Shown: positions 15,327 to 23,480 of the stretch, in pieces
Position numbering within the stretch: position 1 is the first letter of the stretch
Layout: each line of letters opens with the position of its first letter
Source: Clostridiales bacterium
GTDB lineage: Bacteria; Bacillota; Clostridia; Christensenellales; Aristaeellaceae
DNA: 47,811 nucleotides
Reading direction: 5' to 3'
NCBI GenBank assembly: GCA_015056255.1
Contig: SVGP01000022.1
Coordinates: forward strand, 1 to 47,811
Notes under the pieces: generated by a model
What the model was told of the DNA's origin: nothing
The model's input: the letters and a program-made list of their open reading frames with translations, nothing else
Database searches by the model: none
Position numbers and translations under genes: made by a program

Positions 15327-15524
15327 ATGTGTTTTCGTCGGGTGTTTCGACTTTTGATCATTTTGCTGTTCTTCGCGGTATTTGGATATGGATTGTATGA
15401 AAGCATTGGCTGGCGGGTTCGGTATTGTGCTGTTGTTTCAAATCCGGTTTCCGCTGTCGGATTCATGATGCTTGTAGGGTGGTTTGTTTTTCTGGGGTTT
15501 GGCGGAGAAAAGAAAAAACCATAA
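15327..15524 (+). CDS. Small two-span membrane protein, unknown
   Basis: 65 aa. ATG at 15327 has a good ribosome binding site AAGGAGAGG (15313-15321); an upstream ATG at 15291 lacks one. Two hydrophobic segments (RLLIILLFFAVFGYGLYESI and VGFMMLVGWFVFLGF) end in a basic tail GEKKKP. It is convergent with recO, and their 3' ends share a hairpin. It is unrecognised; composition and ribosome binding site make it a likely real gene. Confidence 0.55.
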   Translation: MCFRRVFRLLIILLFFAVFGYGLYESIGWRVRYCAVVSNPVSAVGFMMLVGWFVFLGFGGEKKKP

Positions 15525-15548
15525 AACGGACGCATCCATTTTATGGTT
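15517..15548 (-). terminator. Terminator of the yqfC-recO operon
   Basis: AACCATAAAA (15517-15526) and TTTTATGGTT (15539-15548) form a perfect 10-bp stem. On the minus strand the stem is followed by a T-rich run. It overlaps the last codons of both convergent genes. Confidence 0.8.
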
Positions 15549-16269
15549 CGATTTCCGGTATATTTTTGAGATTACCCACCCTTGCCAGCGTGAACTCGCG
15601 GATTCTTCTTGCTGCTTCCGGCCATTCTTCGCGTGGGAGAAGCTTTTCAACGGCGGAATAGGGGGTTCTTGGCGCTTTTAAGAGGATTCGCCTTGCGCCT
15701 TCTGATAAAATGTGCGCGCCGGGGACACAGAAGGCGCAGACGCAGCCGCCTTTTTGCGCGTCGAAGCGCAGCGCGGTTTTGTCTGCCGGCGTTCGGCAGA
15801 TCACACATTCGGAGACGTTTGGAGAAAAGCCTGTGATGCGCCAAAGCTGCATTTCAAACATCGCGGTCAGAAGAGCAGGCGGAAGGTCTGAATGCGTGAG
15901 GTACGCAAGCGCGTTTAGGGTCATTTGAAAAAGCGCTTCATTGGGCTCGTCTTCGACCACGACCTCCGATAAAAGCCTCAGCCAGAACGCGCCGTGCGTC
16001 AGGCGGTCGTAATCGCTTCTCAGTTCAAAAAAGCTGTTGGTGATTCGGGCTTGGGTAACGGTTATGCGGTCGCGTACTTTTAAAAGCTGGTATTCTCCGG
16101 CGCAGAAGGGCTCGGCGGCATTTAAAAGCGGGCTTTTCGGCTTTCTGCAGCCGCGAACCACCGCTTCCACGCGCCCGAACTCGGGCGTAAACAGCGTGAC
16201 CATCCGATCGTAATCGCGCCAGTCAGCCCGGCGTAGAACAATGGCTGGGGTGGTTAATGAATTATTCAT
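15541..16269 (-). CDS. recO: DNA repair protein RecO
   Basis: 242 aa, usual length for RecO. An N-terminal OB fold (TTPAIVLRRADWRDYDRMVTLFT) is followed by the helical domain, with zinc-binding Cys pairs at ECVIC (about 159-163) and CVCAFC (about 183-188). RecO loads RecA on SSB-coated single-stranded DNA with RecR and RecF in recombinational repair. It is the last gene of the operon and overlaps the era stop by 8 bases, the usual Firmicutes neighbour. Confidence 0.92.
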   Translation of the reverse strand: MNNSLTTPAIVLRRADWRDYDRMVTLFTPEFGRVEAVVRGCRKPKSPLLNAAEPFCAGEYQLLKVRDRITVTQARITNSFFELRSDYDRLTHGAFWLRLLSEVVVEDEPNEALFQMTLNALAYLTHSDLPPALLTAMFEMQLWRITGFSPNVSECVICRTPADKTALRFDAQKGGCVCAFCVPGAHILSEGARRILLKAPRTPYSAVEKLLPREEWPEAARRIREFTLARVGNLKNIPEIEP

Positions 16270-17158
16270 CCGTGTAGCCGAGGTTTACAAGGTCGCCTGC
16301 GCGGTTGCGCCAGTCCTCGCGCACCTTGACCCAAAGTTTCAGCATGATGCGCGTGCCCATCATGCGCTCGATGTCCACTCTGGCTTCGCGTCCGATCAAG
16401 CCCAGCATTGCGCCCTGCTTTCCGATGATGATGGATTTATGGGCGGCGCGCTCGCAATAGACGTTTGCATGAATTTCGGTAAGCTCGTCAGAAAGCTTTT
16501 TGATAGACAGCATTTCTACGCCCACGCCATGAGGAATTTCGTCGTGCAGGTGGCGAAGCGCCTTTTCACGGATAATTTCAGCGCACAGAACGCGCTCGGG
16601 CTGATCGGTAATCATGTCGTCGGGGAAATATTTCGGGCCCTCGGGGAGGGCTTCAATGATGAGGCGCAGAAGAACGTCCATATTGCGGCCCGTCTTTGCG
16701 GAGGCGGAAACCACCTGATCAAACGCGCTGGCGTCGATTTCGGAAAGCTTGGGCATAAGCTCCTCGGGCTTTACGAGGTCAGTTTTGTTGATGACGAGGA
16801 ACTTGGGGCAGTTCATGTTTGCGACGTCCTTTAAAATGTCCATATCGGCCTTCCCGATTCTTTCCGCGTCCAATACAACCATAACTGCGTCCACACCTTC
16901 TCTGGCGTCGGCGGCCGCCTTCATCATGAATTCGCCCAGCTTCGTCCTCGGCTTATGAAGGCCGGGGGTGTCGACGAACACGATCTGCGCGTTTTCCTGC
17001 GTGGAAACGCCCAGAATACGGCTTCGGGTGGTCTGCGCTTTATTGGAAACGATGGCGACTTTTTCGCCGACAAAGCGGTTCATGATGCTGGATTTTCCAA
17101 CGTTCGGGCGGCCCAGAATCGCCACAAAGCCCGAGCGGAATGCATTTGTGTTTTCCAC
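16262..17158 (-). CDS. era: GTPase Era
   Basis: 298 aa. G1 GRPNVGKS (residues 16-23), G2 region AQTTRSRILG, G3 DTPG (near 63), G4 NKTD (near 125), and G5-like VSASAKTG. The C-terminal KH domain includes IIIGKQGAMLGLIGREAR, which binds the 3' end of 16S rRNA. Era promotes assembly of the small ribosomal subunit. The start is GTG at 17158 with CAGGAGG 8 bases upstream. It lies between cdd and recO. Confidence 0.95.
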   Translation of the reverse strand: MENTNAFRSGFVAILGRPNVGKSSIMNRFVGEKVAIVSNKAQTTRSRILGVSTQENAQIVFVDTPGLHKPRTKLGEFMMKAAADAREGVDAVMVVLDAERIGKADMDILKDVANMNCPKFLVINKTDLVKPEELMPKLSEIDASAFDQVVSASAKTGRNMDVLLRLIIEALPEGPKYFPDDMITDQPERVLCAEIIREKALRHLHDEIPHGVGVEMLSIKKLSDELTEIHANVYCERAAHKSIIIGKQGAMLGLIGREARVDIERMMGTRIMLKLWVKVREDWRNRAGDLVNLGYTDE

Positions 17159-17161
17159 AGA

Positions 17162-17566
17162 TTAAACCTCCTGAATATCGAGATCTTCCGGACCGAAGGA
17201 TTCGGGCAGAAGCTCGGACAGCATTTTTGTTTTCCAGGGCGTGTTTTTGCCGCCGACCATGACGGCCATGTCGCCCGATTTAAATTCATTTAAAACCTGA
17301 CGGCAGATGCCGCAGGGCCATGCGTAGCCGTTGTCGGTCGTGATGGCGATTTTGGTAAATTTTCTTGCGCCGGCCATGAGGGCGTTGGATACGGCGCAGC
17401 GTTCAGCGCAGATGGTTGCGCCGTAAGATGCGTTTTCAAAATTCGCGCCCTGAAACACGCGCCCGTCCTCGGACAGAAGGCATGCGCCGACACGGAAATT
17501 AGAATAGGGGGAATAGGAATATTCGAGCGCCTCAATGGCGAGAGACTGAAGTTTTTCATCCGTCAT
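17162..17566 (-). CDS. cdd: Cytidine deaminase, internal start within the fusion
   Basis: Alternative product of the fused gene. Minus-strand sequence has AAGGAGG (17581-17575), an 8-base spacer and ATG at 17566, encoding a complete 134-aa cytidine deaminase that deaminates cytidine and deoxycytidine to uridine forms in pyrimidine salvage. The strong ribosome binding site is unlikely by chance. Whether the ribosome initiates here is not shown by sequence. Confidence 0.6.
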   Translation of the reverse strand: MTDEKLQSLAIEALEYSYSPYSNFRVGACLLSEDGRVFQGANFENASYGATICAERCAVSNALMAGARKFTKIAITTDNGYAWPCGICRQVLNEFKSGDMAVMVGGKNTPWKTKMLSELLPESFGPEDLDIQEV

Positions 17567-18097
17567 GGTTTCATCCTCCTTGCGGTACAGCTGAAGCTGC
17601 TTCATGGCGCGCTTTTCCATTTCTCGCATGACCGCCTTGTCCTCATCCGTCATGTGGTCATACCCCAAGAGGTGAAACATGGCGTGAGATGTCAGATAGC
17701 CAAGCTCGCGCTTGAACGAGTGACCATATTCCTCGGCCTGCTCCTTGGCTCTTTGGGTGTTTAATACAATATCGCCGAGGAAAACGCGGCCATAGGCGGG
17801 ATCGTAGGCTTTCTTTAAACGTTTTTCTGAGTCCCTTGCGGTTTTTCCCGGGGCGTAGGGCACGTTCGGAAAGGACAAAACGTCCGTTTCCTTATCAACC
17901 GAGCGGGTTTCTTTGTTGATTTTCCTGATTTCCTCGCCCGTTACGAGGGTAATCGAAACATACGCGCCGGATACGCCTTCGATTTCAAGGCACGCATCCG
18001 CGACCAGCCCGGCCAGATCGAAAAATCCGTCCGGGGCAAGCGCGCCGTCGTCTATTTTTTCAATGATGCACAGGGGGCTGAAGGTAGTTTGGGTCAT
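17162..18097 (-). CDS. YbeY endoribonuclease fused to cytidine deaminase
   Basis: 311 aa in one open frame. Residues 1-177 are YbeY (rRNA maturation endoribonuclease) with its zinc motif HAMFHLLGYDH (about 139-149). From residue 178 the protein is a cytidine deaminase: SPYSNFRVGA, the catalytic CAERCAV, and PCGICRQ, giving the three Cys ligands of the Gram-positive tetrameric form and the catalytic Glu. The Met at the boundary (ATG at 17566-17564) has its own Shine-Dalgarno AAGGAGG eight bases upstream, and a product starting there would be 134 aa, the normal size of free Cdd. Both a fusion and a separate Cdd could be made. Normally dgkA lies between these two genes; it is absent here. ATGA overlap with pgpH. 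Confidence 0.9.
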   Translation of the reverse strand: MTQTTFSPLCIIEKIDDGALAPDGFFDLAGLVADACLEIEGVSGAYVSITLVTGEEIRKINKETRSVDKETDVLSFPNVPYAPGKTARDSEKRLKKAYDPAYGRVFLGDIVLNTQRAKEQAEEYGHSFKRELGYLTSHAMFHLLGYDHMTDEDKAVMREMEKRAMKQLQLYRKEDETMTDEKLQSLAIEALEYSYSPYSNFRVGACLLSEDGRVFQGANFENASYGATICAERCAVSNALMAGARKFTKIAITTDNGYAWPCGICRQVLNEFKSGDMAVMVGGKNTPWKTKMLSELLPESFGPEDLDIQEV

Positions 18098-20310
18098 TTT
18101 TCCTCCGTTATTTGCGCGTTTTGAGTTTCGCTCGCCGGTTTTTCCTCAGCTTTCTTCTCTTCTGCGGGCTTTTCTTCCTTTTGGGGTTCCGCCGGCTTGC
18201 TTTCGGTTAACGCGCGGGCGCGGGCGCGCGGGATTTCGATTGAAGGATACTCGATTCTTTCGTGGAACACGCCGCTTAATACGGTGTAAAACGACATACA
18301 GATTTTATCGATATCCGCAAACGTCAGCTGACACGAATCGAGCTGGCCGTCGTCGGTCTTGGAACGGACGAGATTTCGAATCAGCTGGTTGAGCTTTTCG
18401 GAATCGGGATTGGGCATGCTGCGCGCAGCCGCCTCAACCGTATCAGCCAGCATAACGATGGCCGCCTCTCTGGACACAGGCCGCGGACCGTCATAGCGGA
18501 AGTCGTCCACGTTCACGTCGTCGCCGTTTTCCATGCGGCTTTTGTTGTAAAAATACATAACCGGCGTGTCGCCGTGATGGCTTTTGACAATTTCGATGAT
18601 GGGATCCGGAACGCGCTCTTTCAAAAGCATGGCTGCGCCGTCCCTCGGGTGCGCGGTTAAAATGGCGGTGGACACGCGCGGATCGGTGCGGTCGTGGGGA
18701 TTGTCGCCCATTTGATTTTCCTTGAAATAGCTGGGGCGCTTTAATTTTCCAATATCGTGGTAATACGCGCCGACGCGGGCCAGAAGGGCGTTTGCGCCGA
18801 TCTCACTGGCGGCGGCTTCGGCGAGGTTGGCGACGATGATGGAATGGTGATAGGTGCCGGGGGCTTCAAGAAGAAGCCTTCTTAAAAGAGGCTGATTAGG
18901 ATTGGAAAGCTCGATGAGCTTGGAGGGAGTAACAAGGTTAAAAACGCCCTCCATGATGGGCATTAAAGCAATGCACAGAATGGCTGCAAGGATCCCGCTT
19001 CCGGCGGACCATTCAGCCATTATCAAAACGTTCATGAGGTTTGCGTTGTTGATCAGGCCAATGGCGAATGTGCAGATCATATTGCTCAGGCCTATGGCCA
19101 GACCTGCAAGCAGCGTGATGGTCCTTTGATGCCTTTGTTTTAAAACCAGAAGGCCTACCATGCCGCCGACGATGGAGTTGACGACGATGGTAAACATGGC
19201 CATGTTGAAAAAGCCTGTGGACGTGCTTGCAAACAGCGAAACAGCAACCGAAAGAACCACGTTCATGACGATGGCGAGCCTGCGCTTGACAAGCTGGGAA
19301 ACAAGGAGAATTCCGAGCGTCGTGGGCATGAGATAGGGGCTGATATCCCGAACAAGCAAAGACATGCCTACCACAATCACACTGATTAAGGCCAGAAGGA
19401 AAAGACTTTTGACGCTGTAAATGATCTCCGGATCATAAAGCCAGATATAAAGAACCACTGCGGCAATCAACAGAAGCACCAGAATCGCCACGCCGTAGTA
19501 TAGCGTGATGTCCAGACTGCTTTCCTTGACGATTCCGAGGGAATCGAGCATTTTATACTGCGCTTCGGTGACGATTTCGCCGTCCGATACGATGACCTCG
19601 CCCTTAATCTTCACCTGCGGCTGGATCTTGTCCATCTCGGCTTTGCGTGCGGCGTTGGTGGCTTCCTCGTCAAAGAAATAGTTGGGACGGATGACGTCCA
19701 TAAGGAACTTTCCAATGACGCGTGAAACCGTTTCGTCCGCGCCTTCCAGAAGCAGCGTGTCCGAAATATCCTTGACGGCGGCTTCCGTCTGGTTTTCCAT
19801 GAGGTTTCCGGCCAGCTTCTCACTGAGAAGGCCCGTGGCGCGGGAAATAAGCGCATTGAGCGCGCCTTCCTCGGCGCTGCCAATGGCGGTCAGCTCCTCA
19901 AGGGTAATGGAAACCGGCGCAAACTGTTCGTTTGCGCTTATCAGCTGGGTTTCGGTTACGGCGTTTTCGCCTTCACTCACGCGGGAGAGGCTTGCCACCT
20001 GTGCAAGCACCTTAAAGCGCGCACTCGCCTCTTCTTCCACAGTATTGCGCACGGATTCATCCACGATGTAGATGCTCTTTACGCTGCCAGCGGCATTGGA
20101 GCGCAGCTTGTTGGTGGTAATCGTGTCCTCAACGTCCTTAGTGGCTTTTATGGTGTTGGGCGCAGGGGCGCCGATCTGAATGTCGTATCTTTCCGGCGTG
20201 ATAGCGGCGGAAAGCAGCGCAAATAGCGTAAAATACACAAATACGCCAAGCAGGGTATAGCTGAGCGCCGCGCCAATCTTTTTGCCCGTGCGCATTTTCT
20301 TTTTGGCCAT
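18094..20310 (-). CDS. pgpH: Seven-transmembrane HD phosphodiesterase (YqfF/PgpH), c-di-AMP
   Basis: 738 aa. One membrane segment at residues 15-36, an extracellular 7TMR-HDED domain (about 50-265), seven membrane segments (about 268-460) and a cytoplasmic HD domain (about 485-680) with metal residues HH (488-489), HD in YYHDIGK (518-519), later SHH (578-579) and D in MLADTVEAA. PgpH-type proteins hydrolyse the second messenger c-di-AMP. The C-terminal 40 residues are a low-complexity Lys/Glu/Pro tail (EEKPAEEKKAEEKPA). It lies between phoH and ybeY, as in Bacillus. The ATGA overlap with ybeY couples the two. Confidence 0.92.
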   Translation of the reverse strand: MAKKKMRTGKKIGAALSYTLLGVFVYFTLFALLSAAITPERYDIQIGAPAPNTIKATKDVEDTITTNKLRSNAAGSVKSIYIVDESVRNTVEEEASARFKVLAQVASLSRVSEGENAVTETQLISANEQFAPVSITLEELTAIGSAEEGALNALISRATGLLSEKLAGNLMENQTEAAVKDISDTLLLEGADETVSRVIGKFLMDVIRPNYFFDEEATNAARKAEMDKIQPQVKIKGEVIVSDGEIVTEAQYKMLDSLGIVKESSLDITLYYGVAILVLLLIAAVVLYIWLYDPEIIYSVKSLFLLALISVIVVGMSLLVRDISPYLMPTTLGILLVSQLVKRRLAIVMNVVLSVAVSLFASTSTGFFNMAMFTIVVNSIVGGMVGLLVLKQRHQRTITLLAGLAIGLSNMICTFAIGLINNANLMNVLIMAEWSAGSGILAAILCIALMPIMEGVFNLVTPSKLIELSNPNQPLLRRLLLEAPGTYHHSIIVANLAEAAASEIGANALLARVGAYYHDIGKLKRPSYFKENQMGDNPHDRTDPRVSTAILTAHPRDGAAMLLKERVPDPIIEIVKSHHGDTPVMYFYNKSRMENGDDVNVDDFRYDGPRPVSREAAIVMLADTVEAAARSMPNPDSEKLNQLIRNLVRSKTDDGQLDSCQLTFADIDKICMSFYTVLSGVFHERIEYPSIEIPRARARALTESKPAEPQKEEKPAEEKKAEEKPASETQNAQITEEK

Positions 20311-20410
20311 GTTTTAATCAACCTCCGTGAAGTGGGGGAAAGGGGAACGAAAACCTGAGGGTATGATTTCCGGACAGCGTTTGTTTTTTTGAAACAGCAG
20401 CGGCAATCCC

Positions 20411-20462
20411 TCAGTCAAAACCTGCGGTTTTGACAGCTCCCTTTGCACAAGGGAGCCTTTTG
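20411..20462. repeat. Double-hairpin intergenic repeat
   Basis: GTCAAAACC (20414-20422) with GGTTTTGAC (20426-20434), then GCTCCCTT (20436-20443) with AAGGGAGC (20449-20456) and TTTT. This CTCAGTCA, TGACAGCTCCCTT, AAGGGAGCC layout resembles a high-copy intergenic repeat of gut Clostridia. It lies between phoH and pgpH and could attenuate readthrough. Confidence 0.65.
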
Positions 20463-20534
20463 GCGTTGGGGTTTAAGATGACTGAATTCCTTTGGCCGGG
20501 AGCCTTGGGAATTTTTATTTTCGTTGTTTTGACC

Positions 20535-21548
20535 TTACGGCCTTCTGGGCACGAATCTTCTTTCATTTTCGCGCTCTTTTTGGCTGTTGTGCTTTTCGTA
20601 GGCCTTGACGATGGCCTGAACCAGCTCGTGGCGCACAACATCTTTATGGGTTAAGGTGACGATTCCGATATCGTCCACGTCTTTAAGCACCTCAAGCGCT
20701 TCGACCAGACCGCTTTTGCTGCGTCCGGGAAGGTCGATCTGGGTGACGTCGCCGGTGACGACCATTTTGGAGCCCTGACCCATGCGGGTTAAGAACATTT
20801 TCATCTGTTCGCTGGTGGTGTTCTGGGCTTCGTCCAGAATGATGAATGCATCATTCAGCGTGCGTCCGCGCATATAGGCGAGGGGGGCTACCTCAACGGC
20901 GCCGCGTTCGAGCAGACGCTGATAGGCCTCCATGCCCATCATTTCGTTGATTGCGTCGTGAAGAGGTCTTAAGTAGGGATCTACCTTCTGCTGAAGGTCG
21001 CCCGGCAGAAAGCCCAGCTTTTCGCCGGCTTCAACGGCGGGGCGGGTTAAAATGATGCGTTCGATGTCCTTATTTTTAAGCGCAACCACGGCCATTGCAA
21101 CCGCCAGATACGTTTTGCCCGTGCCGGCGGGGCCGATTCCGAAGGACAGCGTGTTTTTCTTGATCGCGTCCACATATTTTTTCTGACCCAGGGTTTTGCA
21201 CTTGACCTGGCGACCCTTATAGGTGATGGCGATGACGTCACGCATGATCTCGCCGATTCGGTCGGCGTTGCCCTCGGAAGCAAGATCAATGGCATAGCGA
21301 ATGCGCGAGCGGTCGATGGGATCGCCGCGCGCAATGATTTCAAGCAGCTTATCAAGCGTTAATCTGGCGAGGCGAACTTTTTCCTCCTCGCCGGTTAGCG
21401 TGATTTCGTTTCCGTGCGCAAAAATCTGAACGTTCAGTTCGCGGCGGATTAAGTCGATGTTTTCATCGTTCAGTCCGAAAAGCGCAATAAACCTTTCCGG
21501 CTCATCAACGTACATTTTTTCGGAAAGTATCTCCGGTCCAAATTCCAA
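20535..21548 (-). CDS. phoH: PhoH-family ATPase
   Basis: 337 aa from TTG at 21548, with AGGGAGG 8 bases upstream; a longer frame from 21626 would overlap yqfD and is rejected. An N-terminal KH-like region is followed by the PhoH P-loop domain: Walker A GPAGTGKT (139-146), Walker B FIILDEAQN, and RTLNDAF. The protein is a cytoplasmic RNA-linked ATPase, often beside ybeY, and is thought to act in rRNA or RNA metabolism. The order yqfD-phoH-pgpH-ybeY is the Firmicutes standard. Confidence 0.9.
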   Translation of the reverse strand: MEFGPEILSEKMYVDEPERFIALFGLNDENIDLIRRELNVQIFAHGNEITLTGEEEKVRLARLTLDKLLEIIARGDPIDRSRIRYAIDLASEGNADRIGEIMRDVIAITYKGRQVKCKTLGQKKYVDAIKKNTLSFGIGPAGTGKTYLAVAMAVVALKNKDIERIILTRPAVEAGEKLGFLPGDLQQKVDPYLRPLHDAINEMMGMEAYQRLLERGAVEVAPLAYMRGRTLNDAFIILDEAQNTTSEQMKMFLTRMGQGSKMVVTGDVTQIDLPGRSKSGLVEALEVLKDVDDIGIVTLTHKDVVRHELVQAIVKAYEKHNSQKERENERRFVPRRP

Positions 21549-21552
21549 TTGT

Positions 21553-22689
21553 TTATCCTCCCTGTGCGCCTTCGCAAATGTCCATCGTCCATTCGACGAT
21601 GGCCGTGCATGCGACGGTGTTTTCATCCTGATTTTTATGTTCCGCCCAACGGCGCGTTTCCTTTGCGCCAGCGGGGGCTTTTTGAAGCGCTTTCAAAAGC
21701 GCATTTTCAAAAGCAATTGCCTGCGCCTTGTCCTTTTCAATAAAAAAGGTTTCTTCCTTCATTTCTATATAGGTGGTTTTTACAAGCTTTGCCGGCAGGA
21801 AAAGCCCGACAAGCTCGGTTTTGCTTTCTTCTGTTTCAAATAGACTAAATTTATTTTCGCCCGAAAGCGTTTTTTCAAAAAACGGAGTTTTGATCCCGGT
21901 AACAACTTCTGTCCGCCCTGTCGGCACATTCTTTGAAAAACTCATTGAAACGGCGCTTTCACCCTTTGTCCAAACGCGTGCGGTTACTTCTCCCTCGGCG
22001 CGGACATAGGTTACGGAACCGTCCTTGCCTGCGCGTTCCTGACCGAGAATCAGAACATCGCCTTGAAACACGGTGTCTCCGGGCTTGACAAGCGCGGTTC
22101 CTGCAAAAACGTCGATGTTTTCAATCACGCCGTCCATTTTGGCGACGAGATTTCGTGCATCCCCGATGTCGTAAACGCCCGGCGGACTTTCTGCCTTCAC
22201 GCAGTTGATTTTCAAAACTACGCCCGACAGCCGAACGCCGATGTGCGCATAATCGGGATACGCCGCTTCCAGCTGGCGGGAAAGCGCGTTTACGTCGACG
22301 CTGGATTTTCGCATTCCCTCAGAAATGCTCATTTGTTCGAGCGTTTCGACGATGGCTTCCGGAGGATTTTGAATATCGATCACAAGCACGCGAAGCGAAA
22401 GGAAATAGATCGTCATTACGCCCGCAATCAGCCCAGCCAGAAGCGGAATATGTCTGTTCAGGCTTTTTTTGATTTTCGCCCGGCCCCGGACGCATCTGCA
22501 GGCGCAGGGAAGATGGAACGAATCCATCAGCTTTAGAAACGCCTTTTTGTCCCTCTCCGAAATCCAGACAATCAGCGTGTGATCGTCCGGCATGGAAACG
22601 TCGATAACGCAGATACCGGCGTCGCTGATGTGCGCAAGCAGCCTCGCGCCCATGAAGGTCTGAACCGAATATTGGATTTCGCCCTTCAA
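21553..22689 (-). CDS. yqfD: Sporulation-associated protein YqfD
   Basis: 378 aa from TTG at 22689, overlapping the yqfC stop by 4 bases. An upstream frame to 22851 has no ribosome binding site. An N-terminal domain (1-75) is followed by one membrane segment (about 81-100) and a large external domain; the VFAGTALVKPGDTVFQGDVLI segment is characteristic of YqfD. In Bacillus yqfCD belong to the sporulation (SigE) regulon, and YqfC/YqfD are needed for spore formation in some clostridia. Their presence suggests an endospore-forming lineage. It overlaps the phoH ribosome binding site. Confidence 0.85.
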   Translation of the reverse strand: MKGEIQYSVQTFMGARLLAHISDAGICVIDVSMPDDHTLIVWISERDKKAFLKLMDSFHLPCACRCVRGRAKIKKSLNRHIPLLAGLIAGVMTIYFLSLRVLVIDIQNPPEAIVETLEQMSISEGMRKSSVDVNALSRQLEAAYPDYAHIGVRLSGVVLKINCVKAESPPGVYDIGDARNLVAKMDGVIENIDVFAGTALVKPGDTVFQGDVLILGQERAGKDGSVTYVRAEGEVTARVWTKGESAVSMSFSKNVPTGRTEVVTGIKTPFFEKTLSGENKFSLFETEESKTELVGLFLPAKLVKTTYIEMKEETFFIEKDKAQAIAFENALLKALQKAPAGAKETRRWAEHKNQDENTVACTAIVEWTMDICEGAQGG

Positions 22690-22961
22690 TCGTCTGCCCT
22701 GCGCCTTTGAAAGGCGACGCACGCAACCGCCCCCGCGACGATCAGCGCGCCCTTTCTCATTTCCGAAATGCCAAGGTCCGTTCCTTCGATCAGAACCGAT
22801 CCGTCCGAGCCCTGAAGCACAATCCTGTTTTGAGAAAGCTCCGAAACGCACATATAGTTTTCAACCATCAGCCGCTCAAAGCCCACCGCATACAGCCGTA
22901 TGCGCCCGGGCAGAACGTCGTCAAGCCACGTAAGAAGCGCCGAAACGCAGCCCTTTTTCAA
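22686..22961 (-). CDS. yqfC: Sporulation protein YqfC
   Basis: 91 aa from TTG at 22961, with GGAGGG 7 bases upstream; an ATG at 22976 lies within that ribosome binding site. The protein has the YqfC pattern of short antiparallel beta strands (ERLMVENYMCVSELSQNRIVL; SVLIEGTDLGISEM). It is the first gene of the yqfC-yqfD pair. It probably acts in the mother cell during sporulation; the exact role is unknown. Confidence 0.8.
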   Translation of the reverse strand: MKKGCVSALLTWLDDVLPGRIRLYAVGFERLMVENYMCVSELSQNRIVLQGSDGSVLIEGTDLGISEMRKGALIVAGAVACVAFQRRRADD

Positions 22962-23020
22962 GCGGCATCCCTCCAAAGAGAAATATGTACCGCTTGATGG
23001 TATGCCAACTCCGCCCTAAA

Positions 23021-23308
23021 TCATTCGCCCTTTTTGTTTTCCGTCTTGATTGAAAACACGGCGCGGGTGACAGACTGGGAAAGGTTCGACATGCTCTCAT
23101 TCAAAAGCCGTCTTTCCTTTTTCTGCTCCTCCGAAAGCGTGCGATTGATCTCGTCTATCTTGTCAAGGAATTCCTTTTTCAGCTCCAATACGGTTTTTTC
23201 AAGCTTTTTCACCTTTGAAACGCAGGATATAAGCGTCGCCGCCAATGCGAAGATCAAACCAATCAGCGCAAGCAGCAATCCGTAAGCCTTTAAAAATTCA
23301 ATAACCAC
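23021..23308 (-). CDS. Small membrane protein with coiled coil, unknown
   Basis: 95 aa. One membrane segment near the N-terminus (LLLALIGLIFALAATLISCV) is followed by a long charged helix (KKLEKTVLELKKEFLDKIDEINRTLSEEQKKERR) that is a likely coiled coil. The frame is intact and composition looks coding. It lies just upstream of yqfC with a 59-base gap and may belong to the same transcript. I do not recognise the family; it could be a septum- or envelope-associated scaffold, but that is a guess. Confidence 0.6.
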   Translation of the reverse strand: MVIEFLKAYGLLLALIGLIFALAATLISCVSKVKKLEKTVLELKKEFLDKIDEINRTLSEEQKKERRLLNESMSNLSQSVTRAVFSIKTENKKGE

Positions 23309-23448
23309 TTCGGAAAATACCTTCCTTCCATAAAGGTTATTCTTTTCCTACTATATTATACATGATTAGGGTAAAAAAACAAGCATAAGCGTGTTTAAGC
23401 ATGAATACGGAAGCAATATGATAAGAAAAAGCCGCCTTCTATAAAGAA

Positions 23449-23476
23449 ACCGCCCATGCATATGCACAGGCGGTGA
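23449..23476 (-). terminator. Hairpin terminator of the PHP gene
   Basis: ACCGCC (23449-23454) pairs with GGCGGT (23469-23474), with inner TGCA pairing. It lies directly after the minus-strand stop at 23481. The U-run on the minus strand is weak. Confidence 0.6.
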
Positions 23477-23480
23477 TTTT

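Noticed and set aside
21549..21626. N-terminal extension of PhoH
   Set aside because: It would overlap yqfD, adds no known domain, and a TTG with AGGGAGG fits the family length better.
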